This document shows positions 34,010 through 43,008 of a DNA stretch of 64,000 nucleotides, piece after piece (positions within the stretch are counted from its first letter, which is position 1; every line of letters starts with the position of its first letter). The position numbers were made by a program, and so were the translations under genes. Source of the stretch: Chitinophagaceae bacterium BSSC1 (lineage in GTDB: Bacteria; Bacteroidota; Bacteroidia; Chitinophagales; Chitinophagaceae); contig NKJC01000001.1 in the NCBI GenBank assembly GCA_002256435.1, forward strand, positions 1,674,001-1,738,000, in the 5' to 3' direction. The notes below the pieces were generated by a model. It searched no databases and was not told the origin of the DNA. It saw only the letters and a list, made by a program, of their open reading frames with translations.

Positions 34010-35044
34010 TTATTGATAGGCTTCAATGGTTTGAATACTACCATCGGCATTGTATTTGAGCTCGGTCACTTTTACATTGCGTAAATGGGTTTTGCCAGAT
34101 AGTTGGGTATCGTGATAAAACAAATACCATTTGTCTTTGACTTGCACAATGGAATGGTGATTGGTCCATCCCTGCACGGGTTTGAGCAAAATGCCTTGAT
34201 AGGTAAATGGCCCTAAGGGACTATCGCCAATGGCATAACAAATATTATGTGTGTCTCCAGTGGAATAAGAGAAATAATATTTGCCCTTGTATTGGTGCAT
34301 CCAAGCTGCTTCAAAAAAGCGTTTGTCATTATTGGATTCTAAAAAAGGCTTGCCATTCTTGTCTAAAAGTTGCAAATCCTTGGCTGGGCTTTTAAATGAT
34401 TTCATATCGGCAGTTAGTTCTGCCACCCTTGGTAGAATAGCCGTTTCATTGGGTTTGCGTAATGCCGCTGTTGGGTCATGTTTGCCCCCATTCCAATGCT
34501 GTAATTGTCCACCCCAAATACCCCCAAAATACAGATAGGCTTTGCCACTTGGGTCTTGAAACACGCAGGGGTCAATGCTATAAGAACCCGCCATGGGTAA
34601 GGGTTCTGGCTTAAATGGTCCAGTGGGACTTTTGGAAGTTGCTACCCCAATTCTAAAAATGTCTTGTTTGTCTTTAATGGGAAAATAGAGATAATAGACC
34701 CCATTTTTATATGCCGCATCGGGTGCCCACAATTGTCTGCCCGCCCAAGGAATATCTTTTTTATCCAATGCCACTCCATGGTCGGTGACCTTTCCGCCAA
34801 TAGAATCCATACTCAACACATGGTAGTCTTGCATGTCAAAATGATCACCCAAATCATTCTCCTTAATTCCTGCTTCAATATCATGCGATGGATAAATATA
34901 AATTCTTCCATTAAACACATGTGCCGATGGATCAGCCGTGAAAATATGGGATACCAAGGGTTGAGAAATGGGTTGTTTTTTTTGTGCAAAGCTTAATATT
35001 GTTAAGCTACAGGCTAGACTGCAAAGGACTATTTTTTGTAACAT
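34010..35044 (-). CDS. GH43-family glycoside hydrolase (xylosidase/arabinofuranosidase-like)
   Basis: A 344-residue secreted enzyme from the ATG at 35044 (MLQKIVLCSLACSLTILSFAQ signal); a longer frame would enter the upstream gene. The five-bladed propeller carries the GH43 acid and base motifs: base Asp in FTADPSAHVFNGRIYIYPSHD, pKa-modulating Asp in SIDPCVFQDPSGKAYLYFGG, and acid Glu in RFFEAAWMHQYKGKYYFSYS. Members release beta-xylose or alpha-arabinose. It begins 10 bp after the GH67 gene stop, so the pair is a unit acting on xylan side chains. Confidence 0.9.
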   Translation of the reverse strand: MLQKIVLCSLACSLTILSFAQKKQPISQPLVSHIFTADPSAHVFNGRIYIYPSHDIEAGIKENDLGDHFDMQDYHVLSMDSIGGKVTDHGVALDKKDIPWAGRQLWAPDAAYKNGVYYLYFPIKDKQDIFRIGVATSKSPTGPFKPEPLPMAGSYSIDPCVFQDPSGKAYLYFGGIWGGQLQHWNGGKHDPTAALRKPNETAILPRVAELTADMKSFKSPAKDLQLLDKNGKPFLESNNDKRFFEAAWMHQYKGKYYFSYSTGDTHNICYAIGDSPLGPFTYQGILLKPVQGWTNHHSIVQVKDKWYLFYHDTQLSGKTHLRNVKVTELKYNADGSIQTIEAYQ

Positions 35045-35054
35045 CTGATTGGTT

Positions 35055-37217
35055 TTAATTGCTTCCCCCATTGCCTGGTGCAAATGGGAATCTGAGTGAT
35101 TGATAATATTTTAAATCATGGTCTGGTTGTTCGTATCCTGCGGGTAGCGGCATTTTGGAGAAAGTGCCAAAATAGAGCAAACAAGCATTGCGCCACCAAA
35201 TGGCTTCCTGTTCTTGCACCAACAATAATTGACGCACTTGTTCAAATCTTTCCTCGTCTACCAAAGATTTTTGTGCTGCCCATGTTTTCTGTGTTTCTCT
35301 AACAGCTTCTACACCCGCATAATAATTGGCACAGAGTTCTTCCCATAAAGTCTTACCAGATTTCATTTTAAAATTCCATGCTACATGATGAAACCAAAGT
35401 AAATATTGTTCTGGACAGGTTTTGGGGTCTTCATAGATTTTTCTAATTTCTGGCGCCCATTGTTCCAGAGCATTACTACCCTTGCTGCTTCTCTCAAAAC
35501 CAATGCCAGCGCTGTCCGCGCGATGGTAATAGACAGGATTCCAATCGGCCCGGCCTAAACGGTCTGACCATGGTGATGGTCCGTAATGGTGTCCGTCTCC
35601 CATAATATGGTGCAGTCCCAATGGGGTCATATATTGTACCAAGACCTTTCTTGAATCCATCATGATCTGTTTGGTCTTTGCCACAAATTGGGAATCAGTA
35701 TTCCAACTCATTTTGATCCAATCTTCTGCAATCTTATCTGTATTCTGTGAGGGATTCCAAGCCAGTCTTCCATACGCATACCAATTGGCCTGCGCAAAAG
35801 GATGCCCCGTCCAGTTTCTATCGTCTCCAATATTGGCTACACCCGCCATGCCATTCAAGTCAAATTTTCCTAATGAACCATTGACCACTTTGGCAACGGT
35901 TGATCCCGCTCCATTGGCATAAGTATCTGCATCCAATACTTCTGTCATTAATGGTGCTTCATATACTAAGTGTGTGGCTTGGCCCAAGTATTCCTGTGTT
36001 AGCTGAAACTCCATCATCAAAGGTGTTTTGGGCATGCCACCAAAAAGTGGATGAAAGGGCTCTCTTGGTTGAAAATCCAAGGGACCATTTTTTACTTGAA
36101 CAATCACATTTGGTTTGAACTGTCCGTCAAAAGGTTTGAATTCTAGATAAGCTTGTTTGGTGCGGTCAATGGGTGTTTCATTACTATAAACAAAAGCTCT
36201 CCAAATGACAATACCGCCGTGAGGGGCCAGCGCATCGCCCAACATATTGGCGCCGTCAGCGTGTGTGCGCTGATAATTTTGTGGTCCGGGTTGTCCTTCT
36301 GAATTGGCTTTGACCACAAAGCCTCCAAAGTCTGGTATGTATTTGTATACTTCATCCGCTTTTTGTTTCCACCAAGCTATCACCGCAGGATCTAATGGAT
36401 CTGCTGTTTTTAATTTACCCAATTCAATGGGTGAACTAAACTTAACAGAGAGATAGGTTTTGATCCCATATTTTCTAAACACGTTCGCTAGCGCCGCTAC
36501 TTTAATCAAATAATCTTTGCTCAACATCAGTGAATTGGCATTCACATTATTTACTACTGTTCCATTAATGCCAATGGATGCATTGGCCCTAGCATAGTCA
36601 ATATAACGCTGGTCTATATAACCAGGTAAGAGATGCCATTTGAAAATGCTAAAACCCGCATAACCCCTTTCTACCGTGCGGTTCAGGTTATCCCAATGAT
36701 CCAACATACGTAGTTGCATGACGGGGTTACTTACCATGACCATTTTGCCAAAATATTGATGGGTTTGCAATTCTTGTAAAAGTTTAAAACTGCCATAGAG
36801 TGCTCCCACATCTGTTTTAGCGGCCACCACTAAACATGATTTTCCTTCTATGGTTAAGCTTACAATCAGATATCCTTCTTTGCCCAATCGGGGCATTTCT
36901 GATAACTGTAAATTGGCAATGAATTTGGAAGATTCCACTGAGCCAACAATCACCGTATTGTTTTGAATACTGTTTACTTGGTTCATGGGTTTTCCAAGCA
37001 AGCCACCCAGACCCATGGTTAATTCCTTTTGGGCCGATTGTAGCATGGGACTATTCCCATCTACCCAAAGATGTTGCATCATTTTTTGATAATGATTGAG
37101 CAGGGTTGGGTTACTGATTTTATCATAGCGTAACCATAATCTATAACCATCTTCTGCTTTGGCAGTTAGTACTTGTGTCAAACAAAAAATAACTAAGGGT
37201 AGAATAAATTTTCTCAT
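35055..37217 (-). CDS. aguA: GH67 alpha-glucuronidase
   Basis: A 720-residue secreted enzyme with signal peptide (MRKFILPLVIFCLTQVLTAKA). The GH67 layout is present: an N-terminal domain, a TIM barrel with FGGFVVKANSEGQPGPQNYQRTHADGANMLGDAL, then FKPFDGQFKPNVIVQVKNGPLDFQPREPFHPLFGG, which holds the conserved Asp and Glu of the active site, and a helical C-terminal domain (WGRLAWNPSQ-like). GH67 enzymes remove 4-O-methyl-glucuronic acid from xylo-oligosaccharides. Both partners are on one strand with the GH43 gene. The family is a strong indicator of glucuronoxylan use. Confidence 0.95.
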   Translation of the reverse strand: MRKFILPLVIFCLTQVLTAKAEDGYRLWLRYDKISNPTLLNHYQKMMQHLWVDGNSPMLQSAQKELTMGLGGLLGKPMNQVNSIQNNTVIVGSVESSKFIANLQLSEMPRLGKEGYLIVSLTIEGKSCLVVAAKTDVGALYGSFKLLQELQTHQYFGKMVMVSNPVMQLRMLDHWDNLNRTVERGYAGFSIFKWHLLPGYIDQRYIDYARANASIGINGTVVNNVNANSLMLSKDYLIKVAALANVFRKYGIKTYLSVKFSSPIELGKLKTADPLDPAVIAWWKQKADEVYKYIPDFGGFVVKANSEGQPGPQNYQRTHADGANMLGDALAPHGGIVIWRAFVYSNETPIDRTKQAYLEFKPFDGQFKPNVIVQVKNGPLDFQPREPFHPLFGGMPKTPLMMEFQLTQEYLGQATHLVYEAPLMTEVLDADTYANGAGSTVAKVVNGSLGKFDLNGMAGVANIGDDRNWTGHPFAQANWYAYGRLAWNPSQNTDKIAEDWIKMSWNTDSQFVAKTKQIMMDSRKVLVQYMTPLGLHHIMGDGHHYGPSPWSDRLGRADWNPVYYHRADSAGIGFERSSKGSNALEQWAPEIRKIYEDPKTCPEQYLLWFHHVAWNFKMKSGKTLWEELCANYYAGVEAVRETQKTWAAQKSLVDEERFEQVRQLLLVQEQEAIWWRNACLLYFGTFSKMPLPAGYEQPDHDLKYYQSLRFPFAPGNGGSN

Positions 37218-37357
37218 AAGCTTGCTTCAAAAATCGTCTTCCCAAGATACTAGAAATGTGGCTAATAGTTTTCTACCATGGAACCTGTTTTTTTGCTATT
37301 TTGTACTATTATAATTGCACGGCCTTTTTGGCCAATCAAAACGCAACGTTTACCATC

Positions 37358-38635
37358 ATGCAAGATTCTAACAGCAACAAAAGCAACAGCAGAAGAAAGT
37401 TTCTGCGCAATGCAGCAGCCATCGCCGCAGGCATTAGTATTGTGCCACGTCACGTTTTGGGGCGTGGTTTTATTCCGCCTAGTGACCAAATTACCAAGGG
37501 TATTATTGGGGTAGGTGGAATGGGCCGTGGTCATATACCTTATGCTGGTACTAGGGTGGTGGCCGTTTGTGATGTAGATAGCAAACACTTAGTTCAAGCC
37601 GCTCAAATGGTGGGTGGGAATATCAAGACCTTCCATGACCATCGAGAATTGATTGCGCTTCCTGAAGTAGATATTGTGCATATTGCTACACCCCCGCATT
37701 GGCATGGGATCATGGCCATTGACGCTGCCAAAGCGGGTAAAGATATTTGGTGTGAGAAACCCATGACCCGCACCATTGGTGAGGGCAAGCGCGTGGTAGA
37801 AGCCATTCGCCAATACGGGAATATGTTCCGTTTGAATACTTGGTTTCGTTTTGAAGACAATTTTTACGGGATGAATACAACCGTTAAACCCATTAAGAAA
37901 TTAGTGGAGTCTGGTATGTTGGGTTGGCCGCTTACTGTTACGGTAAGTAAGACCACGGGCTTTGACTGGAAATTTTATTGGGTAGGTAAAACCCAATTAG
38001 AAACTCAGGCAGTACCAGCTGAATTGGATTATGACCGTTGGCTAGGACCCGCTCCCTATAAGCCTTATAACGCACACCGTGTTCACGGAACCTTCCGTGG
38101 TTATTGGGATTATGACGGTGGTGGCTTGGGCGATATGGGTCAGCACTATATTGACCCCATTCAATATTTTTTGGGCAAGGATGATACCAGTCCAGTAAAA
38201 GTAGAAGTGGATGCGGAGCAACAACACCCGGATGCTTGTGGTACTTTTAGAAAAATCACCTACACCTATGCAGATGGTTGTAAGATTATCCTAGACGGTG
38301 AAGCCAAAGATCCAAACACTGCTTATATAGAAGGACCTAATGGGAAACTCTTTAATGGTTTTAAATCTACCATTCCCAACCTCAAAGAAAAATTGGCCCT
38401 GTTACCTGATCCTACACCACAGGTAACGGACTTTTTAGAATCGGTCAAATACCGCAAACCCTTTGCACTTAATGAATCTAATGGCTTCCGTTCTTGCACC
38501 ATTATCAATATGGGTAAGATTGCCTTGCAGTTGGGTAGAACCCTGGAATTTGATCCAGTGAAGCAGGAATTTATCAATGATGCCGAAGCCAATAGTATGA
38601 TCAATCCTGCCATGCGTTATCCTTGGACCCTCTAA
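37358..38635 (+). CDS. Tat-exported Gfo/Idh/MocA-family oxidoreductase
   Basis: A 425-residue protein from the ATG at 37358. The N-terminus NSRRKFLRNAAAIAAGISIVP is a twin-arginine (Tat) signal. The Rossmann domain has KGIIGVGGMGRGHIPYAGTRVVAVCDVD, and the catalytic EKP is in DIWCEKPMTRTIGEGKRVVEAI. The C-terminal half is the GFO-IDH-MocA substrate fold (LGDMGQHYIDPIQYFL). Exported members oxidise sugars, often with DUF1080 partners. It diverges from the GH67 gene with about 140 bp between, and the DUF1080 gene follows 16 bp later. Confidence 0.92.
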   Translation: MQDSNSNKSNSRRKFLRNAAAIAAGISIVPRHVLGRGFIPPSDQITKGIIGVGGMGRGHIPYAGTRVVAVCDVDSKHLVQAAQMVGGNIKTFHDHRELIALPEVDIVHIATPPHWHGIMAIDAAKAGKDIWCEKPMTRTIGEGKRVVEAIRQYGNMFRLNTWFRFEDNFYGMNTTVKPIKKLVESGMLGWPLTVTVSKTTGFDWKFYWVGKTQLETQAVPAELDYDRWLGPAPYKPYNAHRVHGTFRGYWDYDGGGLGDMGQHYIDPIQYFLGKDDTSPVKVEVDAEQQHPDACGTFRKITYTYADGCKIILDGEAKDPNTAYIEGPNGKLFNGFKSTIPNLKEKLALLPDPTPQVTDFLESVKYRKPFALNESNGFRSCTIINMGKIALQLGRTLEFDPVKQEFINDAEANSMINPAMRYPWTL

Positions 38636-38651
38636 TTATCAACTGAATTTT

Positions 38652-40151
38652 ATGCGTACATTATTAATAGCTCCCCTCTTATTTTGCTGCTTGCTAGTTC
38701 AGGCACAAAAGCAAACCGTTGCCCAAACCATTGCGGTATTTCCTTTTCAACATGTGGCCGATGCTGCCCCAGCTTTACAAACCATGCAACAGTGGAAGCC
38801 CGCTCAGTGGAAGGATTTTTTTGTGATGCTTGACACTGACTCTTTAAAATTACAACCCAGTTATGCTTTGCATGCGTATGTGAATGCGGCTAGTCTAAAT
38901 GCAGACCTACGTAAAAAAACGGCCCTGAATTTATCTGCAGGTTTGACTCAAGTAAAAGGGTTCTATGCCAAAGATTTTTTGATTCAACGTCTTGGTTTGC
39001 TGGGCGATGACGCTGGCATTAAAGCACTGGAATCCTTTTTGCAAGACAACGAATATGCAGGTGTGGCTGCTAGGTCATTGGTGGGAATTCATTCTGATGC
39101 CGCTACGGCAGCTTTGAAAAAAGCTTTGGCAACCGCTGCTTCTCCCATTAAAGAACAATTGCAAGCTGCCCTAAATCATGCTGCTGCTAATGCGGTTGCT
39201 CCATTACCTGCTGCAAATACTTATGAGAAAAGCAGTCTTGCACAGTTGCAACAAGCCATGGCTGCTACTTCAGATTTGCCTAATAAAAGAAATATCCTCA
39301 ATGCTGCTTCCAGAATCAATGATGCCGCAAGCTATCAATACATTAGTCAGTTCTTAGCTGATCCTGATTTACGTGGAGACGCAGCCAATGCTTTGGCCAG
39401 ATTAGCATTGGGTAATAACAATATTCGTGGAGCCAAAGTGAGCAGCAGTTTGGAAAAAGCATTTCCTTTTTTAAATGGGGTAGACAGTGCCATTCTTTCA
39501 AGAAAACTGGTGGAAGCTGATTTGGTAAAACCCGCAGGCAATATCGCCCTTGGCGTAATCACTAGTGCAGAAAAACAAGCAGGCTTTAAAGTCTTATTTG
39601 ATGGAACCAATACCAATCAGTGGACAGGGAATACCGCTGGCTATTTGGTAGAAGACGGTGCCCTGGTGGTACACCCAGAAATCAAAGGAGGCAATTTGTA
39701 TACCAAGGATGAGTTTGGCAATTTTGTGTATCGCTTTGAATTCTTACTCACCCCTGGTGCCAATAATGGTATTGGTATTCGTGCGCCACTAGAAGGTGAT
39801 GCGGCTTATGTGGGTATGGAAATTCAAGTTTTGGACAATGAAGCAGACAAATACAAGGCGCTAGAAAAATACCAATACCATGGTTCTGTCTATGGCGTGA
39901 TTCCTGCCAAACGTGGTTATTTAAAATCACCCGGACAATGGAATACAGAAGAAATTAGCATCAAGGGTTCTGCAATAAAAGTAACAGTGAATGGCGTGGT
40001 AATTTTAGAAGGGGATATTGCAGAAGCTTCTAAGAACGGCACCATTGATCATAAAGAGCATCCAGGTCTTTTAAGACCCATTGGCCATATTGGTTTCTTG
40101 GGTCATGGAGATGTTGTGAAGTTTAGGAACATGCGCATCAAACCTTTATAG
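38652..40151 (+). CDS. Secreted HEAT-repeat plus DUF1080 protein
   Basis: A 499-residue secreted protein (MRTLLIAPLLFCCLLVQAQ). Residues 60-300 are helical HEAT-like repeats rich in Ala (KDFLIQRLGLLGDDAGIKALESFL, AGVAARSLVGIHSDAATAALKKALA, DPDLRGDAANALARLAL). The C-terminal 190 residues are DUF1080 (GFKVLFDGTNTNQWTGN, MEIQVLDNEADKYKALEKYQYHGSVYGVIPAKRGYLKSPGQWN, HIGFLGHGDVVKFRNMRIKPL), a concanavalin-like sandwich. DUF1080 proteins include 3-keto-glycoside hydrolases that act with Gfo/Idh/MocA oxidoreductases, which fits the gene upstream. Confidence 0.88.
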   Translation: MRTLLIAPLLFCCLLVQAQKQTVAQTIAVFPFQHVADAAPALQTMQQWKPAQWKDFFVMLDTDSLKLQPSYALHAYVNAASLNADLRKKTALNLSAGLTQVKGFYAKDFLIQRLGLLGDDAGIKALESFLQDNEYAGVAARSLVGIHSDAATAALKKALATAASPIKEQLQAALNHAAANAVAPLPAANTYEKSSLAQLQQAMAATSDLPNKRNILNAASRINDAASYQYISQFLADPDLRGDAANALARLALGNNNIRGAKVSSSLEKAFPFLNGVDSAILSRKLVEADLVKPAGNIALGVITSAEKQAGFKVLFDGTNTNQWTGNTAGYLVEDGALVVHPEIKGGNLYTKDEFGNFVYRFEFLLTPGANNGIGIRAPLEGDAAYVGMEIQVLDNEADKYKALEKYQYHGSVYGVIPAKRGYLKSPGQWNTEEISIKGSAIKVTVNGVVILEGDIAEASKNGTIDHKEHPGLLRPIGHIGFLGHGDVVKFRNMRIKPL

Positions 40152-40257
40152 TAGTTAGGGAATTGATTTTTCATTGTTGCAACTAGCATTCTTTCTTATT
40201 TGTCTATTGCTTTAACCAATTGTTTTCAGTAAATTGTAAAACATCCATTGTTTTACT

Positions 40258-43008
40258 ATGCTAAAAGCGTCCCCTAAATCGCTTGTCTTTTTGGCATTCA
40301 TCATAATGCTGGGGATTTTCATTGGATTTTATGCGTGGTTGAGTTTTGATTTAAAAGGGAATTTGAATCATTCTCGCAATGAAAGAATGGTCTTAAACAA
40401 TCTTGCTTGTTTAGACAAACTCAATACTGCCATAACGCATATTGAAAGAAATGAACGGCCTTATCTAATTAAAAAAAAAATAGGATCTATTCAGGAGATA
40501 GTCAAGAGTTATGGAATAGCTTTTGACGCTTTAGATATGTTGCGGAAAAACTGCGGGAACCAGTTTTTAAATTGCAATGACATTGTATTTTTAGATTCTC
40601 TACTCCAAGAAAAAAAGCGCTTATCACAAAAAGTAATTTTTCTCAGTGTCAATAACAAGCCAGACAGCGCCTTACAATTGCTAACCACTGCTAGTGATAG
40701 CATACTCATTGAAAATCTTATTGTTCAATATGATGGCCTATTTAAAAGTCAACAAAATCAATTACTAGCCGTTCAAAACCTACACCAGCTTCAAACAGTT
40801 AACGCCAATAGACTATTAATTTTTATTGCCATTCTTACCATTTTATTCTTTGGCTTTAGTATGTGGTGGTTATTAAAGCAAATTACCCAAAAGGATTATT
40901 TATTAGAAGAGAACCAATCCTATATTGAAATTATCAATAGTAATACCAGTTCAATTAAAAAATTACAGGAACAGGAACATCAATTAGCTGAATCGCTTAA
41001 ACAAAACAATATTCTATTAGAAGAACAGGTATCTAATCAAACCATCTTAATCAAAGAGGTTTTTGAAAGAATTAAGCAAGTGTATATTGGTACAGATAGC
41101 AATTTGAATATTGTTTATGCAAATGGCAAAGTAGATGTGGTTTTTGGTTTTTCTGCCAATCAGATGTTGGGAAAACCTATTGCTAATTATTTGTTCCAGA
41201 TTGCTGGCAAACCCTTGGTTGATTTATTGCATAATGCAAAACCCTATAGCGGTAAATCAAACCTTGAATTTGTTCATCCTCAAAATGGGAAATGGTATGA
41301 TGCAAGTATCTATTATGCGGAAAATGGTATTTCTATAATCATTAGAAACATTACTAAAAACAAACTAGATCAGCTGGAATTACAAAAGTCTAGACTGATG
41401 TATGAATTTATAAGTAAAGCAAATGAAATAATTCTTCATGCTAAAAAAGCGGATGACTTGTTTTCTCAAATTTGTGAATTATCGGTAAGTTATACAGATA
41501 TTTTGTTCACTTGGATTGGTGTTCCAGATGAAATAACAAAAGTGGTAAAACCCATCATATGGGCAGGTCAAGGGGCAGATTATTTAGCAGCTATAAAAAA
41601 TATTACTATCACGGATTCACCTACAGGTAGAGGGCCTTCTGGAAAAGCCATTCGTGAAGGCATTCATTATTATTGCAATGACATAGAGCACGAACCTGTT
41701 ATGGAAATCTGGCGCGAGCACGCTTTAGCAAGGGGTTTTAAATCTTCTATAGCATTACCAATAAAAACAAATGGAAATGTGGTAGCACTGCTGACTATGT
41801 ATGCTTCATCTGCCTTTTATTTTACCAATGAGCAAATTGGACTGCTTTTAAATGTATCTGAGAATATTAGTTTTGCTTTACAAGCATTTCACACAGAAGG
41901 ACAAAGAAGAAAAACAGAAACCCAATTATTAAAATTATCCCAAGCCATTGAGCAGAGTTCCGCATCTGTAGTCATCTCAGATCTTGAAGGGAGAATTGAA
42001 TATGTCAATCCTGCTTTTTGTAATCTTACTGGTTATACCATGGAGGAAGCCATTGGTCAAAATCCTAGAATCCTAAAAACCGGTAGAACTTCTGAGTTTG
42101 AATACATGCAACTTTGGCAAAGCTTGATGGACAAGAAAACTTGGCATGGGGAGTTTTGTAACAAAAAGAAAAACGGTGATTTGTATTGGGAATATGCCGT
42201 GATTTCGCCTATTCTAAATCATAATGGCGAGGTTACCAATTATGTAGCAGTTAAAGAAAATATTACAGAACGCAAAAGATTAGAAGAAGAACAACAGCAA
42301 ATGACTGTTGATTTATTGCAAAGAAACAAAGACCTAGAACAGTTTTCTTATATGCTCTCCCACAATATTAGAGGCCCACTCACCAATATCTTGGGTTTGG
42401 TTGCAGCGGTTAAGAACGGGTTAATTAAAATTGAAGAAGGTTTGATTTTAGAGGGTATTTCTAAATCGGCCAATTCTATGGATCAGGTAATCAAAGATGT
42501 TACTGAAATCTTGCAGGTTAGAAAATTCAGTGTAGAATCAAAAGAAGACCTAGACCTTGGTTTGGTACTAGAAAGCGTGCAAAAAAGTTTGGTAAACTTA
42601 ATTTCTGAAAAGAATGCAATTATAGAAGCCAATTTCTCAAAAATCAATCAATTATTTAACATTAGAACCTATCTAGAAAATATATTTTATCATCTTTTAC
42701 TCAATGGATTAAAATTTGCTAAACCAGGTCAAGTTCCTAAAATTATCATTTGGTCTGAACAGGATTTAGATACTTGCTTAATTCATTTTAGGGATGAAGG
42801 CATTGGGATTGATCTCACCAAACATAGTGAACACTTGTTCCGTTTATACAAAAAACTCAATCTAGATATTGAAGGAAGAGGGATTGGTTTGTTTATGGTA
42901 AAAACGCAGGTAGAATTTATGGATGGTGATATTAAAGTGTATAGTGAACCTGGTTACTGGACAGAGTTCCTAATCAGATTACCATTAAAACAAATGGAAA
43001 CTACTTAG
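40258..43008 (+). CDS. Membrane PAS/GAF sensor histidine kinase
   Basis: A 916-residue kinase. Residues 7-30 and 185-206 are transmembrane; between them is a helical CHASE3-like periplasmic domain. Then come PAS (about 270-370: VYIGTDSNLNIVYANG), GAF (about 380-545), a second PAS with PAC (about 560-680: VVISDLEGRIEYVNPAFCNLTGYTMEEAIG), the dimerisation helix with phospho-acceptor His702 (QFSYMLSHNIRGPLTNILGLV) and a HATPase domain (FRDEGIGIDLT, GRGIGLFMVK). No receiver domain is attached and no separate response regulator is next to it. Its stop overlaps the stop of the convergent HTCS gene by four bases. Confidence 0.92.
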   Translation: MLKASPKSLVFLAFIIMLGIFIGFYAWLSFDLKGNLNHSRNERMVLNNLACLDKLNTAITHIERNERPYLIKKKIGSIQEIVKSYGIAFDALDMLRKNCGNQFLNCNDIVFLDSLLQEKKRLSQKVIFLSVNNKPDSALQLLTTASDSILIENLIVQYDGLFKSQQNQLLAVQNLHQLQTVNANRLLIFIAILTILFFGFSMWWLLKQITQKDYLLEENQSYIEIINSNTSSIKKLQEQEHQLAESLKQNNILLEEQVSNQTILIKEVFERIKQVYIGTDSNLNIVYANGKVDVVFGFSANQMLGKPIANYLFQIAGKPLVDLLHNAKPYSGKSNLEFVHPQNGKWYDASIYYAENGISIIIRNITKNKLDQLELQKSRLMYEFISKANEIILHAKKADDLFSQICELSVSYTDILFTWIGVPDEITKVVKPIIWAGQGADYLAAIKNITITDSPTGRGPSGKAIREGIHYYCNDIEHEPVMEIWREHALARGFKSSIALPIKTNGNVVALLTMYASSAFYFTNEQIGLLLNVSENISFALQAFHTEGQRRKTETQLLKLSQAIEQSSASVVISDLEGRIEYVNPAFCNLTGYTMEEAIGQNPRILKTGRTSEFEYMQLWQSLMDKKTWHGEFCNKKKNGDLYWEYAVISPILNHNGEVTNYVAVKENITERKRLEEEQQQMTVDLLQRNKDLEQFSYMLSHNIRGPLTNILGLVAAVKNGLIKIEEGLILEGISKSANSMDQVIKDVTEILQVRKFSVESKEDLDLGLVLESVQKSLVNLISEKNAIIEANFSKINQLFNIRTYLENIFYHLLLNGLKFAKPGQVPKIIIWSEQDLDTCLIHFRDEGIGIDLTKHSEHLFRLYKKLNLDIEGRGIGLFMVKTQVEFMDGDIKVYSEPGYWTEFLIRLPLKQMETT

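Noticed and set aside
37256..37357. Upstream extension of the Gfo/Idh/MocA protein
   Set aside because: The extension precedes the Tat signal (SRRKFLRN), which should be close to the N-terminus; it covers the divergent promoter region.
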